Assembly: GCA_965248915.1 (NCBI GenBank)
Contig: OZ252216.1
Coordinates: forward strand, 558,001-622,000
DNA: 64,000 bases
Direction of reading: 5' to 3'
Source: CBDFLA01 sp965248915
GTDB taxonomy: Bacteria > Pseudomonadota > Alphaproteobacteria > M2410
Shown here piece after piece: positions 36,247-45,450 of the stretch. The notes under the pieces are model-generated. The model was not told where the DNA came from. It made no database searches and was given only the letters and a program-made list of their open reading frames with translations. A program made the translations under genes and the position numbers. Position 1 is the first letter of the stretch; the number at the start of each line of letters is the position of its first letter.

Positions 36247-39200
36247 TTACTCGGCTGCCTGGATTCGTTCTGCGCCGGACAAATCCACTGAAACCAGCTG
36301 GCTTACACCGCGCTCCATCATCGTGACCCCGTAGAGGCGATCCATACGAGACATGGAAAGCGCGTGGTGAGTGATAACCAAGAAACGGGTGTCCGTAGAC
36401 TTGGTCATTTCATCCAGCATGTTGCAGAAACGCTCGACATTGGCGTCATCAAGTGGGGCATCGACCTCATCAAGCACACAGATTGGTGCCGGATTGGCTT
36501 GGAATACCGCGAAAATGAGGGCGATTGCTGTCAACGCCTGCTCACCACCGGACAAGAGAGACATCACTTGCATCTTCTTGCCAGGAGGACGTGCCATAAT
36601 TTCGAGCCCAGCTTCCAGTGGATCATCCGACTCGACCATTTCCAATTCAGCTTCACCACCCACAAAGAGCGTCTTGAACAGAGTTCGGAAATTCTGGTTC
36701 ACGGTCTCAAAAGCCGTCAAAAGGCGCTCGCGTCCTTCACGATTGAGGCTGGAAATGCCACTTCGGAGCCTTTGAATGGCACCTTCGAGATCTTCCCGCT
36801 CCGCTATCATCGAGCTGAGACGTTCCTGATGCTCGGCAGCCTCTTCTTCCGCTCTGAGGTTGACGCCACCCATAGTCTCCCGTTCACGCTTCAATCGATC
36901 AAGCTTGTTCTCGATTTTATCGAGTGGAGGCAGCTCCTGACCATCCTTGATCTCAGCGATCAGCGGAACATCTTCTGGCAGACAGTCGAGAACTTCATGA
37001 ATTCTGTCCATGACCTCTTTTTGCCGGTCATTGGCACCTTCGAGCTGTGCCTCGCTGCGTGCCCGAGCTTCCCGTACTTCGCCAAGGGAACCCTGAGAGC
37101 GCTTCACATCCAAGTCACAAGCCCTGAGATTTTCTTCCGCCGTAGATAGTAGATCGGCAGCTTCGTTTCTCTTTGCTTCAGCCTCAACGATCTTGTCGAG
37201 CAAGGCGGTACGTTTGCCTTCTAGCTCAACCGGGATTAGTTTGACATTTTCGAGGTCTGCTTCGATATCCGTCCGACGTTCGCGCAACGTGGTGATTTGG
37301 TTGGTTGCGTTCTCTTGCCGGGTCCGCCATCCGCCAAGCTCGCCTTCAATGGTGGCAAGCCGTTGGTTCCGGGATTGTCGATCTCTTTCAATACCTTCGA
37401 AAGCGGCACGTTTCTCAGACAGTGCCAGTCTCAATCCGGTAACCGACTGTCGTCTGACTTCAATTTTTTGCTGCAGTTCGGTTCCATCTGACATTGATTG
37501 AAGGCCGTCTCGCGCGTCTTCACGGCGGCGAAGGGTCTCTGCAATGTCGGTTTCTAATTCATGGAGGGAATCACGAAGGGCAGTAAGACGCGACATGTTG
37601 CGTTCTGCGGCACGTTCTGCTTCGCTGCCTGCTTCACGTGCCGCGGTGACCACCTCGTTTGCAGATCTTGCGTCCCGCCGCACTTGGCTTTCACGTTGAG
37701 ACGTTTCTTCAGCTTTTTGTCGAGCGTCATTGAAGGTGTCACGCTTTTCTTGTGCCAGAGTTTCTGCAGAAGCAATTTCGCCATCAAGTTCGTTCAAGCG
37801 ATTGCGCTGTGCGAGCCGCGTTGCGGCCATGGTGGGAGCTTCTGCCGCAGCGGTCAGACCATCCCAGCGCCACAGATCTCCGTCGCGGGTTACCAGGCGT
37901 TGACCAGCAACCAACTGACTTTGCAGCCGTTTGCCTTCGTTAGCGTCAACCAATCCGATTTGAGACAGACGTCGTGAAAGGGCCTCAGGCCCTTGAACAT
38001 AGGTCGAAAGCGGTGTTGCACCAGGCGGCAGTGGTCGCGCGTCGTCAATAGGTGGCAAAGTATCCCAGTGGATTGGAGCCGCGCTATTGGCAGGCAAATC
38101 CAAATCGTCGCCAAGAGCTGCTCCAAGCGCTCTTTCGTAACCGGGATTGACCGACACTGCGTCAATCATCGGCGGCCACAAACCAGATTCTTCCACATGA
38201 AGAACCCTTGCGAGGGTCTGAGCTTCTGTCTTGAGTTCATTGAGCACGCGCTCTGCCTCGAGCATAGGCTCCCGCGCCATCGCTTCAGAGTTTTGAGTCT
38301 CTGCCCGTGCCGCTTCGATTTCCGCGACGGATCGATCGGCTACTTCCGCAACTTCGATCGCTGTCGCCAAGTAGGTCCGGCTTTCTTCGATTTTCGCCGC
38401 ATCCTCTGGTGAGGGCTCCAATCCGCTCATTTCTTCGCGAATTTCAGCAAGGCGCTTGGACAATCTTTGCTCGCGCGAAACCGCTTCTTCAAAGGCGCGC
38501 TCAAGGGCGCTTCTTTGGGCGACAATGCGAGCGCCTTCTGCTGTCAAGGCGTCAAGTTCATCTTCATCGAGTCGTAATTTTTCGGCGGTTTCATCCACAT
38601 CGCTTCTTGCGGCCTCTGACGCTTCGTCTTGAGCGGTGGATGCAGAATTGAGGTTAGTGGATTCTTCTTCCAGACGACGAATGGACTGATCGGCGTCGGA
38701 ACTCAGTTCGCTTTCCCGCCCCATGTCATGATCGATTTGCGAAATCCGCGCTTCCAGTCGGCGTGCTTCTTCAAGGGCGCGCGTCTCTTCTGCGTCGAGA
38801 TTTTCCCGTTCAACGGTCAGTCGGTGCAATGCCGCTGCGGTTCTTGCCTCTTCTTCGCGTAAGGGTGGGATGGCTTCAGCCGCGCCGGCCTGTTGTGACG
38901 ATGCTTTGGCCGCAACTTCTGTCAATTCGGCGACCGCCGCTTCGGTTTCTTTCAGCCGTTCACGGGCTTCCTTCACACCTTCAAGCGCTTGCAACCAACG
39001 TAGGTGGAGAACCGTAGCTTCGGCCTTACGAATGTGACCAGAAAGGTTCCGGTAACGAGAAGCTTGGCGCGCTTGCCGTTTCAAACTGGTGAGCTGGGCT
39101 TCGATCTGTTGAACCACATCTTCAAGGCGGACTAGATTGTTTTCCGCCGCGCGGAGGCGAAGCTCAGCTTCATGGCGGCGCGAATGTAGGCCTGAAATGC

Positions 39201-39705
39201 CGGCCGCCTCTTCAAGGATCTGGCGGCGGGCCTTGGGCTTCGCGTTGATGAGTTGGCCAATTTGGCCTTGCCGGACGAGGGCCGGGGAGTGTGCCCCAGT
39301 CGATGCGTCTGCAAAGAGCAATTGAACGTCCCGGGCCCGCACGTCCTTTCCATTAATTTTGTAGGCCGACCCCGCGTCGCGCTCAATGCGGCGGGATATT
39401 TCGATCTCGTCAGATGCATTGTATTCTGAGGGTGCAGAGCGATCTTTGTTGTCGAGCCACAATGACACTTCTGCATTGTTGCGAGAGGGGCGACCGGCCG
39501 TGCCAGCAAAGATGACATCCTCCATGCCCGAGCCGCGCATATTCTTAGGGGAGTTCTCACCCATCACCCAGCGCAGTGCTTCAAGCAGGTTGGACTTCCC
39601 GCAGCCATTAGGACCGACGACCCCCGTCAATCCTGGCTCAATATTCAAATCCGTAGCGTCAACAAACGACTTGAAGCCGTGCAGACGGAGGCGATCAAAT
39701 TTCAC
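36247..39705 (-). CDS. smc: Chromosome segregation protein SMC
   Basis: SMC ATPase that organises and segregates the chromosome. 1152 residues: N-terminal head with Walker A GPNGCGKSNLLEA (about 32-44), a long coiled coil (about 170-490), hinge (about 500-650, including the SVNPGYERALGAALGDDLD stretch), return coiled coil (about 660-990) and C-terminal head with LSGGEQALTAIAL and Walker B ICVLDEVDAPLDD. GTG start at 39705. The upstream gene on the same strand is the dsbA-like lipoprotein, 58 bp away. scpA and scpB are not in the window. Confidence 0.97.
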   Translation of the reverse strand: MKFDRLRLHGFKSFVDATDLNIEPGLTGVVGPNGCGKSNLLEALRWVMGENSPKNMRGSGMEDVIFAGTAGRPSRNNAEVSLWLDNKDRSAPSEYNASDEIEISRRIERDAGSAYKINGKDVRARDVQLLFADASTGAHSPALVRQGQIGQLINAKPKARRQILEEAAGISGLHSRRHEAELRLRAAENNLVRLEDVVQQIEAQLTSLKRQARQASRYRNLSGHIRKAEATVLHLRWLQALEGVKEARERLKETEAAVAELTEVAAKASSQQAGAAEAIPPLREEEARTAAALHRLTVERENLDAEETRALEEARRLEARISQIDHDMGRESELSSDADQSIRRLEEESTNLNSASTAQDEASEAARSDVDETAEKLRLDEDELDALTAEGARIVAQRSALERAFEEAVSREQRLSKRLAEIREEMSGLEPSPEDAAKIEESRTYLATAIEVAEVADRSVAEIEAARAETQNSEAMAREPMLEAERVLNELKTEAQTLARVLHVEESGLWPPMIDAVSVNPGYERALGAALGDDLDLPANSAAPIHWDTLPPIDDARPLPPGATPLSTYVQGPEALSRRLSQIGLVDANEGKRLQSQLVAGQRLVTRDGDLWRWDGLTAAAEAPTMAATRLAQRNRLNELDGEIASAETLAQEKRDTFNDARQKAEETSQRESQVRRDARSANEVVTAAREAGSEAERAAERNMSRLTALRDSLHELETDIAETLRRREDARDGLQSMSDGTELQQKIEVRRQSVTGLRLALSEKRAAFEGIERDRQSRNQRLATIEGELGGWRTRQENATNQITTLRERRTDIEADLENVKLIPVELEGKRTALLDKIVEAEAKRNEAADLLSTAEENLRACDLDVKRSQGSLGEVREARARSEAQLEGANDRQKEVMDRIHEVLDCLPEDVPLIAEIKDGQELPPLDKIENKLDRLKRERETMGGVNLRAEEEAAEHQERLSSMIAEREDLEGAIQRLRSGISSLNREGRERLLTAFETVNQNFRTLFKTLFVGGEAELEMVESDDPLEAGLEIMARPPGKKMQVMSLLSGGEQALTAIALIFAVFQANPAPICVLDEVDAPLDDANVERFCNMLDEMTKSTDTRFLVITHHALSMSRMDRLYGVTMMERGVSQLVSVDLSGAERIQAAE

Positions 39706-39763
39706 TACGTCACTACCTGTTTAAGAAAACCCACGAAGCAACTGATTTTACGCAGAGAATTCA

Positions 39764-40471
39764 CTATTCGCTCGATTCTTCTGCTGTTGGTTCAGCGCTT
39801 GGCACCAAATCAGCCATGATTCGGTCGAGATCCGCTACTGTTGTCATGCGAACTTTGGCCCCATTTACAAAGAAGGAAGGCGTTCCAGTAATCTCATAGA
39901 CGTTCTGGCCGTCATCCATGTTCTGCTGGAGATTTTGTGCGTTGGTCTTGTCCTTAGAGCACTCGTTAATCGCTTCGTCTGTGAAGCTCGCTTGCTTCAA
40001 AATTTTGTTGAGACCCATCATCGGATTTTCTTGGTCGTACAGCCAAACACTCTGGCGAGCAAAGAGAGCGTCAATCAGTTTGATTTGACGGTCTTTCGTT
40101 GAACAGGCAATCATCAAAGAGGCCTGAGCCGCAATACCGTCCAAGGGATAGTGCCTGAAAATGAGTTTAGCCTGCCCCGTGTCCAAATACTTTTCTCTCA
40201 TCGTTGGGTACACCGTTTCATGAAAGTGCGCACAATGCGGACAGGTCATCGAAGAGTACTCTACGATTGTGATCGGTGCATCCGGGTCGCCAACAATCAA
40301 GTCGTGATCAAAGACTTCGAATTTGTAGGTCGCACCATCTACTTCTGCGCCTGTATCGCCGCTATCGCCGCAAGCAACAAGGCCTAGGGCGATGAGGCTG
40401 GCTCCGGCAAATCGCTTGACGTGGGTAAGTGTAGTGAGGATGGAAACATTATATTTTTCAGTAAGTTGCAT
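39764..40471 (-). CDS. DsbA-like thiol:disulfide interchange lipoprotein
   Basis: Periplasmic thioredoxin-fold oxidoreductase of the DsbA/DsbG-like group found next to smc in alphaproteobacteria. 235 residues from ATG 40471: lipobox ending LVAC with Cys at residue 34, redox motif CPHC at 77-80 and the cis-proline loop TGTPSFFVNG near residue 197. The frame has earlier ATGs at 40492 and 40483, but the first overlaps a TATAAT hexamer (40491-40496) and ATG 40471 has GAGAGAG just upstream. Role: disulfide formation or thiol reduction in the envelope; the partner is unknown. Confidence 0.88.
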   Translation of the reverse strand: MQLTEKYNVSILTTLTHVKRFAGASLIALGLVACGDSGDTGAEVDGATYKFEVFDHDLIVGDPDAPITIVEYSSMTCPHCAHFHETVYPTMREKYLDTGQAKLIFRHYPLDGIAAQASLMIACSTKDRQIKLIDALFARQSVWLYDQENPMMGLNKILKQASFTDEAINECSKDKTNAQNLQQNMDDGQNVYEITGTPSFFVNGAKVRMTTVADLDRIMADLVPSAEPTAEESSE

Positions 40472-40490
40472 ATACTCTCTCATGTCAAAC

Positions 40491-40496
40491 ATTATA
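40491..40496 (-). promoter_or_regulatory. Perfect -10 hexamer upstream of the dsbA-like gene
   Basis: TATAAT on the minus strand, 20 bp before the chosen start codon. A convincing -35 at 16-18 bp is not visible, so the promoter is only a candidate. If used, the leader would be about 12 nt. Confidence 0.35.
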
Positions 40497-40541
40497 CAGT
40501 TACTCTAGATCACCGGATGGCCTAAGGCTCAATTCTTCAAA

Positions 40542-41051
40542 CTACCGCTTTTGCGAGCGTTTGACCAATTCTCCAAGCCGTTCCAATTGCCCCCTGAGCG
40601 CCTCATCGTCAATAGCAGAAAGTGAGGCTTTCAGCTCCTTTTGTTCCGAGTCGGTCAGCGGCGGCAAGGTTTTTTCGGTTTGGCGCGAAAGTGTGATCGG
40701 CAGAGGTCCCTGTTCAATCTTCAATCGTCCAATCGCACGATGGCCATAGTAGGTGTTGATCCGCTCAACCACTTGCGGGGCCATATGTTCAAACTCAGGG
40801 GCGGCGGCGCCTGCCACCCGGACCACCAGAGCTGTCTCCTGATGGCCTCGCCCGCGAACGATCTTGGTGGGATACGAAAAGCGCGCCAATTCAGGGCCAA
40901 CAATATCGCGCCATCGATAGATGACATCGTCACGGGTAAAACCGTGTTCCTTGAAAAATGGTTTGGTGACCCTTTGAACACTCTGACCCACCAGTTTGGC
41001 GTTCCCGAACCGGCGCCTTGGCATGGATTTCTTTTGCGATTTCTGGGTCAT
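40542..41051 (-). CDS. DUF721 (DciA-like) protein
   Basis: 169-residue protein of the DUF721 family; family members include DciA, a helicase-loading factor in many bacteria, but the alphaproteobacterial proteins with this layout are less studied. Seen here: a very basic N-terminus (about 20 residues), the conserved core WRDIVGPELARFSYPTKI (about 55-72) and a C-terminal glutamate/lysine-rich helix. Started at ATG 41051; the open frame runs back to 41144. Sits between the dsbA-like gene and a small secreted protein, and is divergent overall from mutY; the smc-dsbA-DUF721-mutY set is conserved in alphaproteobacteria. Confidence 0.85.
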   Translation of the reverse strand: MTQKSQKKSMPRRRFGNAKLVGQSVQRVTKPFFKEHGFTRDDVIYRWRDIVGPELARFSYPTKIVRGRGHQETALVVRVAGAAAPEFEHMAPQVVERINTYYGHRAIGRLKIEQGPLPITLSRQTEKTLPPLTDSEQKELKASLSAIDDEALRGQLERLGELVKRSQKR

Positions 41052-41073
41052 ATCAGCTTTTGTTGACTCTGTC

Positions 41074-41442
41074 TTAGTCGTCTGACGCCGTTTCCAAGAT
41101 CGACGCGGCATCGTTCGTCGAAACGCCCAAACAGGCAGCCGCATTATCGGGGGATTTGAGATCAGGGTCCTTCCTCATTGCGGAACCAACATCGCCGCCA
41201 GATTTATCCCCTTGCCCCATCTCAAAATAAGCTTGGCCGCGCTTCAACAAAAGGCAACCATAGTCATCATCTGAAAGGTCTCTCGAAAGGCACTGATTGA
41301 TGGATCGAATGGCCTCAGAATGTGCTCCTTCGGACAGGAATTTGTCCACCGCCGTACACGAGGCATTTCCTTCCGCCAATGCATTGGGGGTAGGTGCAAT
41401 TGCAGAAACCAGAAATATGGCAATCGCGAGGGATTTGTACAT
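41074..41442 (-). CDS. Small secreted protein with TPR-like repeats
   Basis: 122 residues with a clear Sec signal peptide (about 1-23, cleavage after ALA). The mature part has helical pairs resembling a tetratricopeptide repeat (LLKRGQAYFEMGQGDKS, about 66-82) and four cysteines (in ASCTAVD, INQCLSR, YGCLLLK and AAACLGV) that could form two disulfides in the periplasm. I do not recognise a named family. Divergent from mutY (99 bp) and 22 bp upstream of the DUF721 gene on the same strand. Confidence 0.72.
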   Translation of the reverse strand: MYKSLAIAIFLVSAIAPTPNALAEGNASCTAVDKFLSEGAHSEAIRSINQCLSRDLSDDDYGCLLLKRGQAYFEMGQGDKSGGDVGSAMRKDPDLKSPDNAAACLGVSTNDAASILETASDD

Positions 41443-41541
41443 GTTGAACTCCTTGAGTGTCGCTCAGTGTGCCCTTTCACAGCTAAGCAAAGCAAGGAGA
41501 TTGAGCTTGGCAATCGCAAGCCTTGCTGTTTGACTGCGCCC

Positions 41542-42627
41542 ATGAACGCAAAAGTATCAGCATCTTCCCGTTCTGATTTGCTGCTTGTTTGGTACGACCG
41601 ACATGGTCGCGATCTCCCTTGGCGCGCGCGCGCAGGCGAAACTTGTGACCCCTACAGAGTCTGGGTTTCCGAGATCATGCTGCAGCAAACCACGGTGGTG
41701 ACCGTCGGCCCCTATTTCGAAAAATTTATGAGGCGGTGGCCAACGATTGAGGCACTTGCCAAGTCAGATCTCGACCAGGTTCTACTCGAATGGGCGGGTC
41801 TCGGTTATTATTCCAGAGCTCGAAATTTGCATCGATGCGCCCAAAAAATTGTATCGGATTGGCAAGGTCGGTTTCCGTCGTGTGTGGAAGAACTAAAGAG
41901 CCTGCCAGGTATTGGTCCCTATACAGCTGCTGCAATTGCGGCCATTGCTTTCGAAAGGCAAGCAACGGTTGTTGACGGCAATGTGGAACGGGTCATGAGC
42001 CGAGTTTTTGCGATCGAAACGCCTTTGCCCAAATCGAAACGAGAGATTGGCCTGATTGCCGAAGGCCTGACGCCTTCGATGAGGCCCGGTGATTATGCCC
42101 AGGCAGTGATGGATCTTGGGGCAACAATCTGTACGCCGCGAAATCCAAATTGTGATGATTGCCCCTGGGACCACGATTGTCAGTCCAGACAATCTGGCCA
42201 ACAGGAGCAATACCCGGTCAAACAACCAAAACCAGCAAAACCCACCCGGAGAGCGGACATATTTGTCGCATTTCAAGACAGGGATCAGATCCTCATTCGG
42301 CAGCGTCAACCAAAAGGTCTGCTTGGCGGTCTTTTGGAACTGCCCTCCGGAGCCTGGGAGGAGATCGATCCAACGTCCAATTGGCCAAACGCGAACCCAA
42401 TTGGCGCTCCGATAGAAGCTAGGTGGAAGGCCATCGATCAGATCGTTAAGCATACGTTTACCCATTTTCATCTCGAGCTCAGGATTTGGGTAGCCGACAC
42501 CGACCCAAATGAAATTCCAGGCTCTGGCACTTTTGTCACCATCACAGACCTTGGTTCCTACGCGTTTCCAACGCTGATGAAGAAAGTTATTGGCCGCATC
42601 GAGAGAATATCGGCGGAACTAGACTAA
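41542..42627 (+). CDS. mutY: A/G-specific adenine glycosylase
   Basis: Removes adenine mispaired with 8-oxoguanine. 361 residues from ATG 41542: HhH-GPD domain with the catalytic glutamate in SEIMLQQT, hairpin LPGIGPYTAAA and the catalytic aspartate in VVDGNVERV; the [4Fe-4S] loop is C-x6-C-x2-C-x5-C in CTPRNPNCDDCPWDHDC; the C-terminal NUDIX-like MutT domain (about 230-355) reads oxoG. The open frame extends to 41320 without support. Intact. Confidence 0.96.
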   Translation: MNAKVSASSRSDLLLVWYDRHGRDLPWRARAGETCDPYRVWVSEIMLQQTTVVTVGPYFEKFMRRWPTIEALAKSDLDQVLLEWAGLGYYSRARNLHRCAQKIVSDWQGRFPSCVEELKSLPGIGPYTAAAIAAIAFERQATVVDGNVERVMSRVFAIETPLPKSKREIGLIAEGLTPSMRPGDYAQAVMDLGATICTPRNPNCDDCPWDHDCQSRQSGQQEQYPVKQPKPAKPTRRADIFVAFQDRDQILIRQRQPKGLLGGLLELPSGAWEEIDPTSNWPNANPIGAPIEARWKAIDQIVKHTFTHFHLELRIWVADTDPNEIPGSGTFVTITDLGSYAFPTLMKKVIGRIERISAELD

Positions 42628-42756
42628 ATCGTGCGGAAACATAAAATTGGAGGCACCTAGTTAAGCCTGCTTCAAGCAAACCGTCCTAATCTACTCCCTG
42701 TTAAATCTGAGGGATTTCTGCGAAGCCTGGGGAATAGGTGGCGCAGTGTTGGGGGT

Positions 42757-44631
42757 ATGATGAAAGACACGTTCGCCATCCGTAGGACTTTGATGAAACG
42801 CCTCGTCGCTTTCATCGACCAGATCGGTCACAGCGGCGATGCCGACGACAAGTCGGATTTGGTGTCCGCCCGTCTATTGGTGGTTGGATCTTGGGCGTTT
42901 GGCGTTTTGGGCGTCTTCCTCAATGCGGTCATTTTCTTGGTTGTGGATGACCTACCTGCGATGACCGTGGCCATTCAAATTGGTGCCAATGTACTGGTGT
43001 TCTTGCCTCCGCTAATTCTGTGGACAACGCGATCAGTTGCCGCCGGGGGCTGGTTTTTGGTGCTGGGTTTGTGGGCGGCCTTTGTGTCCATCATCTTGCT
43101 AGATGGTGCGATGAACTCGCCAGCGCTACCGTTCTTCCTACTTTTGCCGTGTTTTGCTGGTCTTGTTGTGGGCTTTCGCTCATGTGCCATGTTGAGTTCC
43201 TTGATGATTGCGACCTATCTCGGAATTTATGTGGCAGAAAAATCCTCATTGCAGTTGCCCGTCCAACCTTCAATTTTGGTTCGCGATGAAATCCTCTTGA
43301 TTAACTACAGCTTCATCGTCCTGGCGTTTCTAGTTCTAGTACACGCATTCATGCGACTCTTCCATTCGTCCGTTGATGGGTTGAACGAGGCAAGACGGGA
43401 CGCCGAAAAAGCATCGACCGCCAAAGCGGCTGTGATGGCAACGGTTAGCCATGAAATCCGCACGCCTCTCAACGGTCTATTGGGAATGGCATCGCTCCTG
43501 CAAAACAGCGAGTTAACGGCAGATCAAAGAGAGAATGTCGACGTCATCAATGAGTCCGCAGAAGCACTCCTGACCATCATTGACGACATACTGGACCTTT
43601 CAAAGCTCGATGCTGGCCATGTGAGTTTCGAAGAACTCGCCTTTGATCTGCATTCTGTCATTCGATCAGCTGTCAGATTTGTTCGTGTCAAGATTGATGA
43701 AAAAAGTCTCTCCTACATCGAGGAAATTGGCCCGGATGTACCTCATGATCTAATTGGTGATCCTGGACGCCTGCGCCAAGTTCTCGTCAACCTCATCGGC
43801 AATGCTATCAAATTTACTGATCAAGGGTCGATCACTGTGCGCGTGTGCTTGGATCAGGTGAGTGAAGAAGGCGATGACACCAAGTGGATCCGATTTGAGG
43901 TCGAAGACACCGGCATCGGCGTTTCACCTGAAAATCTCAAAACCCTTTTCGATGAATTCCAGCAGGCCGATACGTCGGTTAAACGCCGCTTCGGCGGGAC
44001 AGGCCTTGGCCTTGCGATCAGTCGACGAATTGTCGAAGCAAGAGGCGGCTCAATCGGTGTCGATGCTGAACCCGGTCGTGGCTCTCGTTTCTGGTTTGTC
44101 GTGCCTTGTCAGATGGCGCCACGAAACGTATCAAAAGTCCGGCGTACTGCGAAGCGAGTCCAACCTCTGGCGCCGGTCACCAAAATTCGGCCCCTGTCGA
44201 TCTCCGTCCTGGCGGTAGATGATAATGAAATCAATCGCAAAGTTGTCTCAAGTCTCCTGGAAACATTCGTCGACGATGTCGAGGTTGTATGCTCAGGCGC
44301 AGAAGCGATTGAGGCGGTCTCAAAGAAAGACTACTCGCTCATTCTTATGGACATACAGATGCCGGAGATGAGTGGGATCGAAGCTGCCGACCGAATTCGC
44401 GCTCTTGATCCCAAATATGCGAAAGTTCCAATCGTTGCGTTGACCGCCAATGCTTTTGAGTCCGATCGACGTCGCTACTTGGACAGCGGTTTTGATGAAT
44501 ACGTGTCTAAACCCATCGAGATTAATGACTTGTTTGGAGTGATAGAAAAGTGCACCGCTGAACAATCAGGCGATGAGCCCGCGAGTGATAGAGACCTAGA
44601 TTCTCTCGCTCAGCTGGTTTTGAGAGCTTGA
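42757..44631 (+). CDS. Hybrid sensor histidine kinase with receiver domain
   Basis: 624-residue inner-membrane kinase. About six membrane helices (about 30-190), then HisKA with the phosphoaccepting H232 in TVSHEIRTPLNG, HATPase_c with NLIGNAIKF, DTGIGV and GGTGLGLAISRR, and a C-terminal receiver with DDNEINRK and phosphoacceptor D532 in LMDIQMPEMSG, ending with a short tail. No separate periplasmic sensor domain is seen, so the signal is probably sensed within the membrane. The following output partner (histidine phosphotransferase) is not present nearby. The start ATG 42757 follows GGGGGT. Confidence 0.93.
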   Translation: MMKDTFAIRRTLMKRLVAFIDQIGHSGDADDKSDLVSARLLVVGSWAFGVLGVFLNAVIFLVVDDLPAMTVAIQIGANVLVFLPPLILWTTRSVAAGGWFLVLGLWAAFVSIILLDGAMNSPALPFFLLLPCFAGLVVGFRSCAMLSSLMIATYLGIYVAEKSSLQLPVQPSILVRDEILLINYSFIVLAFLVLVHAFMRLFHSSVDGLNEARRDAEKASTAKAAVMATVSHEIRTPLNGLLGMASLLQNSELTADQRENVDVINESAEALLTIIDDILDLSKLDAGHVSFEELAFDLHSVIRSAVRFVRVKIDEKSLSYIEEIGPDVPHDLIGDPGRLRQVLVNLIGNAIKFTDQGSITVRVCLDQVSEEGDDTKWIRFEVEDTGIGVSPENLKTLFDEFQQADTSVKRRFGGTGLGLAISRRIVEARGGSIGVDAEPGRGSRFWFVVPCQMAPRNVSKVRRTAKRVQPLAPVTKIRPLSISVLAVDDNEINRKVVSSLLETFVDDVEVVCSGAEAIEAVSKKDYSLILMDIQMPEMSGIEAADRIRALDPKYAKVPIVALTANAFESDRRRYLDSGFDEYVSKPIEINDLFGVIEKCTAEQSGDEPASDRDLDSLAQLVLRA

Positions 44632-44739
44632 GTTCGCGGTGAGTTCAATTCGCCCGCTATCTCTTGAATGACAGCTTTTGACTTGGGCGTGGAGCGCAAC
44701 AAGAACGCTGCGCACTTGTTTCCCAATAGGCTTCTTTTA

Positions 44740-44768
44740 GCGACAAGAAATAAACTTGGCTGTAGAAT
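44740..44768 (+). promoter_or_regulatory. Candidate promoter of the P-loop gene
   Basis: GCGACA (44740-44745, four of six to TTGACA), 17-bp spacer, TAGAAT (44763-44768, five of six to TATAAT). It would give a leader of about 28 nt before the ATG at 44803. Confidence 0.4.
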
Positions 44769-44802
44769 AGAGGCTCCTTCTCTTCAATCCTGAGCAGTCC
44801 GG

Positions 44803-45450
44803 ATGATCATTGCCCTAGAAGGCGCTCCAGCGGTTGGCAAGACGACCATAGCCAACTATCTCTCAAAACAACACGGCTGTCACCGTGTTGCTGAGGTCAA
44901 TGAGCTCTACTTGGATCGCCCCGTTCCTGAGCCTGACCAGTGGTATTGTGAGCGACAGATTGATCGAATGAAGATCGCTTCAGAAAGCGGGAATAGTGTT
45001 CTAGACGGCGACCCTTTCCAAGCGGTCTGGTTCAGTTGGATCTACCCAGATCGCGGATTTGTGTCCTGGCAGAAGTCGATGGACTTTTTCGTCGAGAATG
45101 AAGAATACGTTATTCTACCTTCGCTTTACGCCTACCTGTTTATTGACGAAGAGGCGCGGTACGTTCGTGAGCGAAAGCGTGAGGAAGAGCGTGGACACAG
45201 TCACCGACAGTTTTTGAACAAGTGGAACCGATACGCAGAATTCGCAGCACCCCAACGAGCGTTTTTCGAGGCAATAGGGGCTGAGTATCCCGGCTGGGTG
45301 TTGCCAGTCGAGACGGTCGATCTCAAACAGTCCATTGGAAAGCTTGTATCGGCAACGCCAGTCACTCCGCCAGAACAAGGTGACTTTATGTCTTGGTTGT
45401 CCGGTTGGCTGACCGACAACAGCCCTGGCGAAATCCACGGAGCGGCCTAG
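44803..45450 (+). CDS. P-loop NTPase, kinase-like, function unknown
   Basis: 215-residue protein with a Walker A loop GAPAVGKTT at residues 7-15 right at the N-terminus, then helices and a DGDPFQAVWF stretch, as in small-molecule kinases (deoxynucleoside- or AAA_28/AAA_33-like). A charged segment ERKREEERG (about 127-135) could be a lid. No clear Walker B or base-specific motif identifies the substrate. The ATG has only a weak Shine-Dalgarno. Its TAG stop overlaps the stop of the convergent ccrM (CTAG). Confidence 0.75.
   Translation: MIIALEGAPAVGKTTIANYLSKQHGCHRVAEVNELYLDRPVPEPDQWYCERQIDRMKIASESGNSVLDGDPFQAVWFSWIYPDRGFVSWQKSMDFFVENEEYVILPSLYAYLFIDEEARYVRERKREEERGHSHRQFLNKWNRYAEFAAPQRAFFEAIGAEYPGWVLPVETVDLKQSIGKLVSATPVTPPEQGDFMSWLSGWLTDNSPGEIHGAA

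Noticed and set aside
36364..37149. 261-codon frame on the plus strand inside smc
   Set aside because: Antisense shadow of the smc gene; the smc frame has all expected motifs.
41320..41541. 74-residue N-terminal extension of MutY
   Set aside because: Runs antisense into the small secreted protein gene; the conserved MutY N-terminus starts at 41542.
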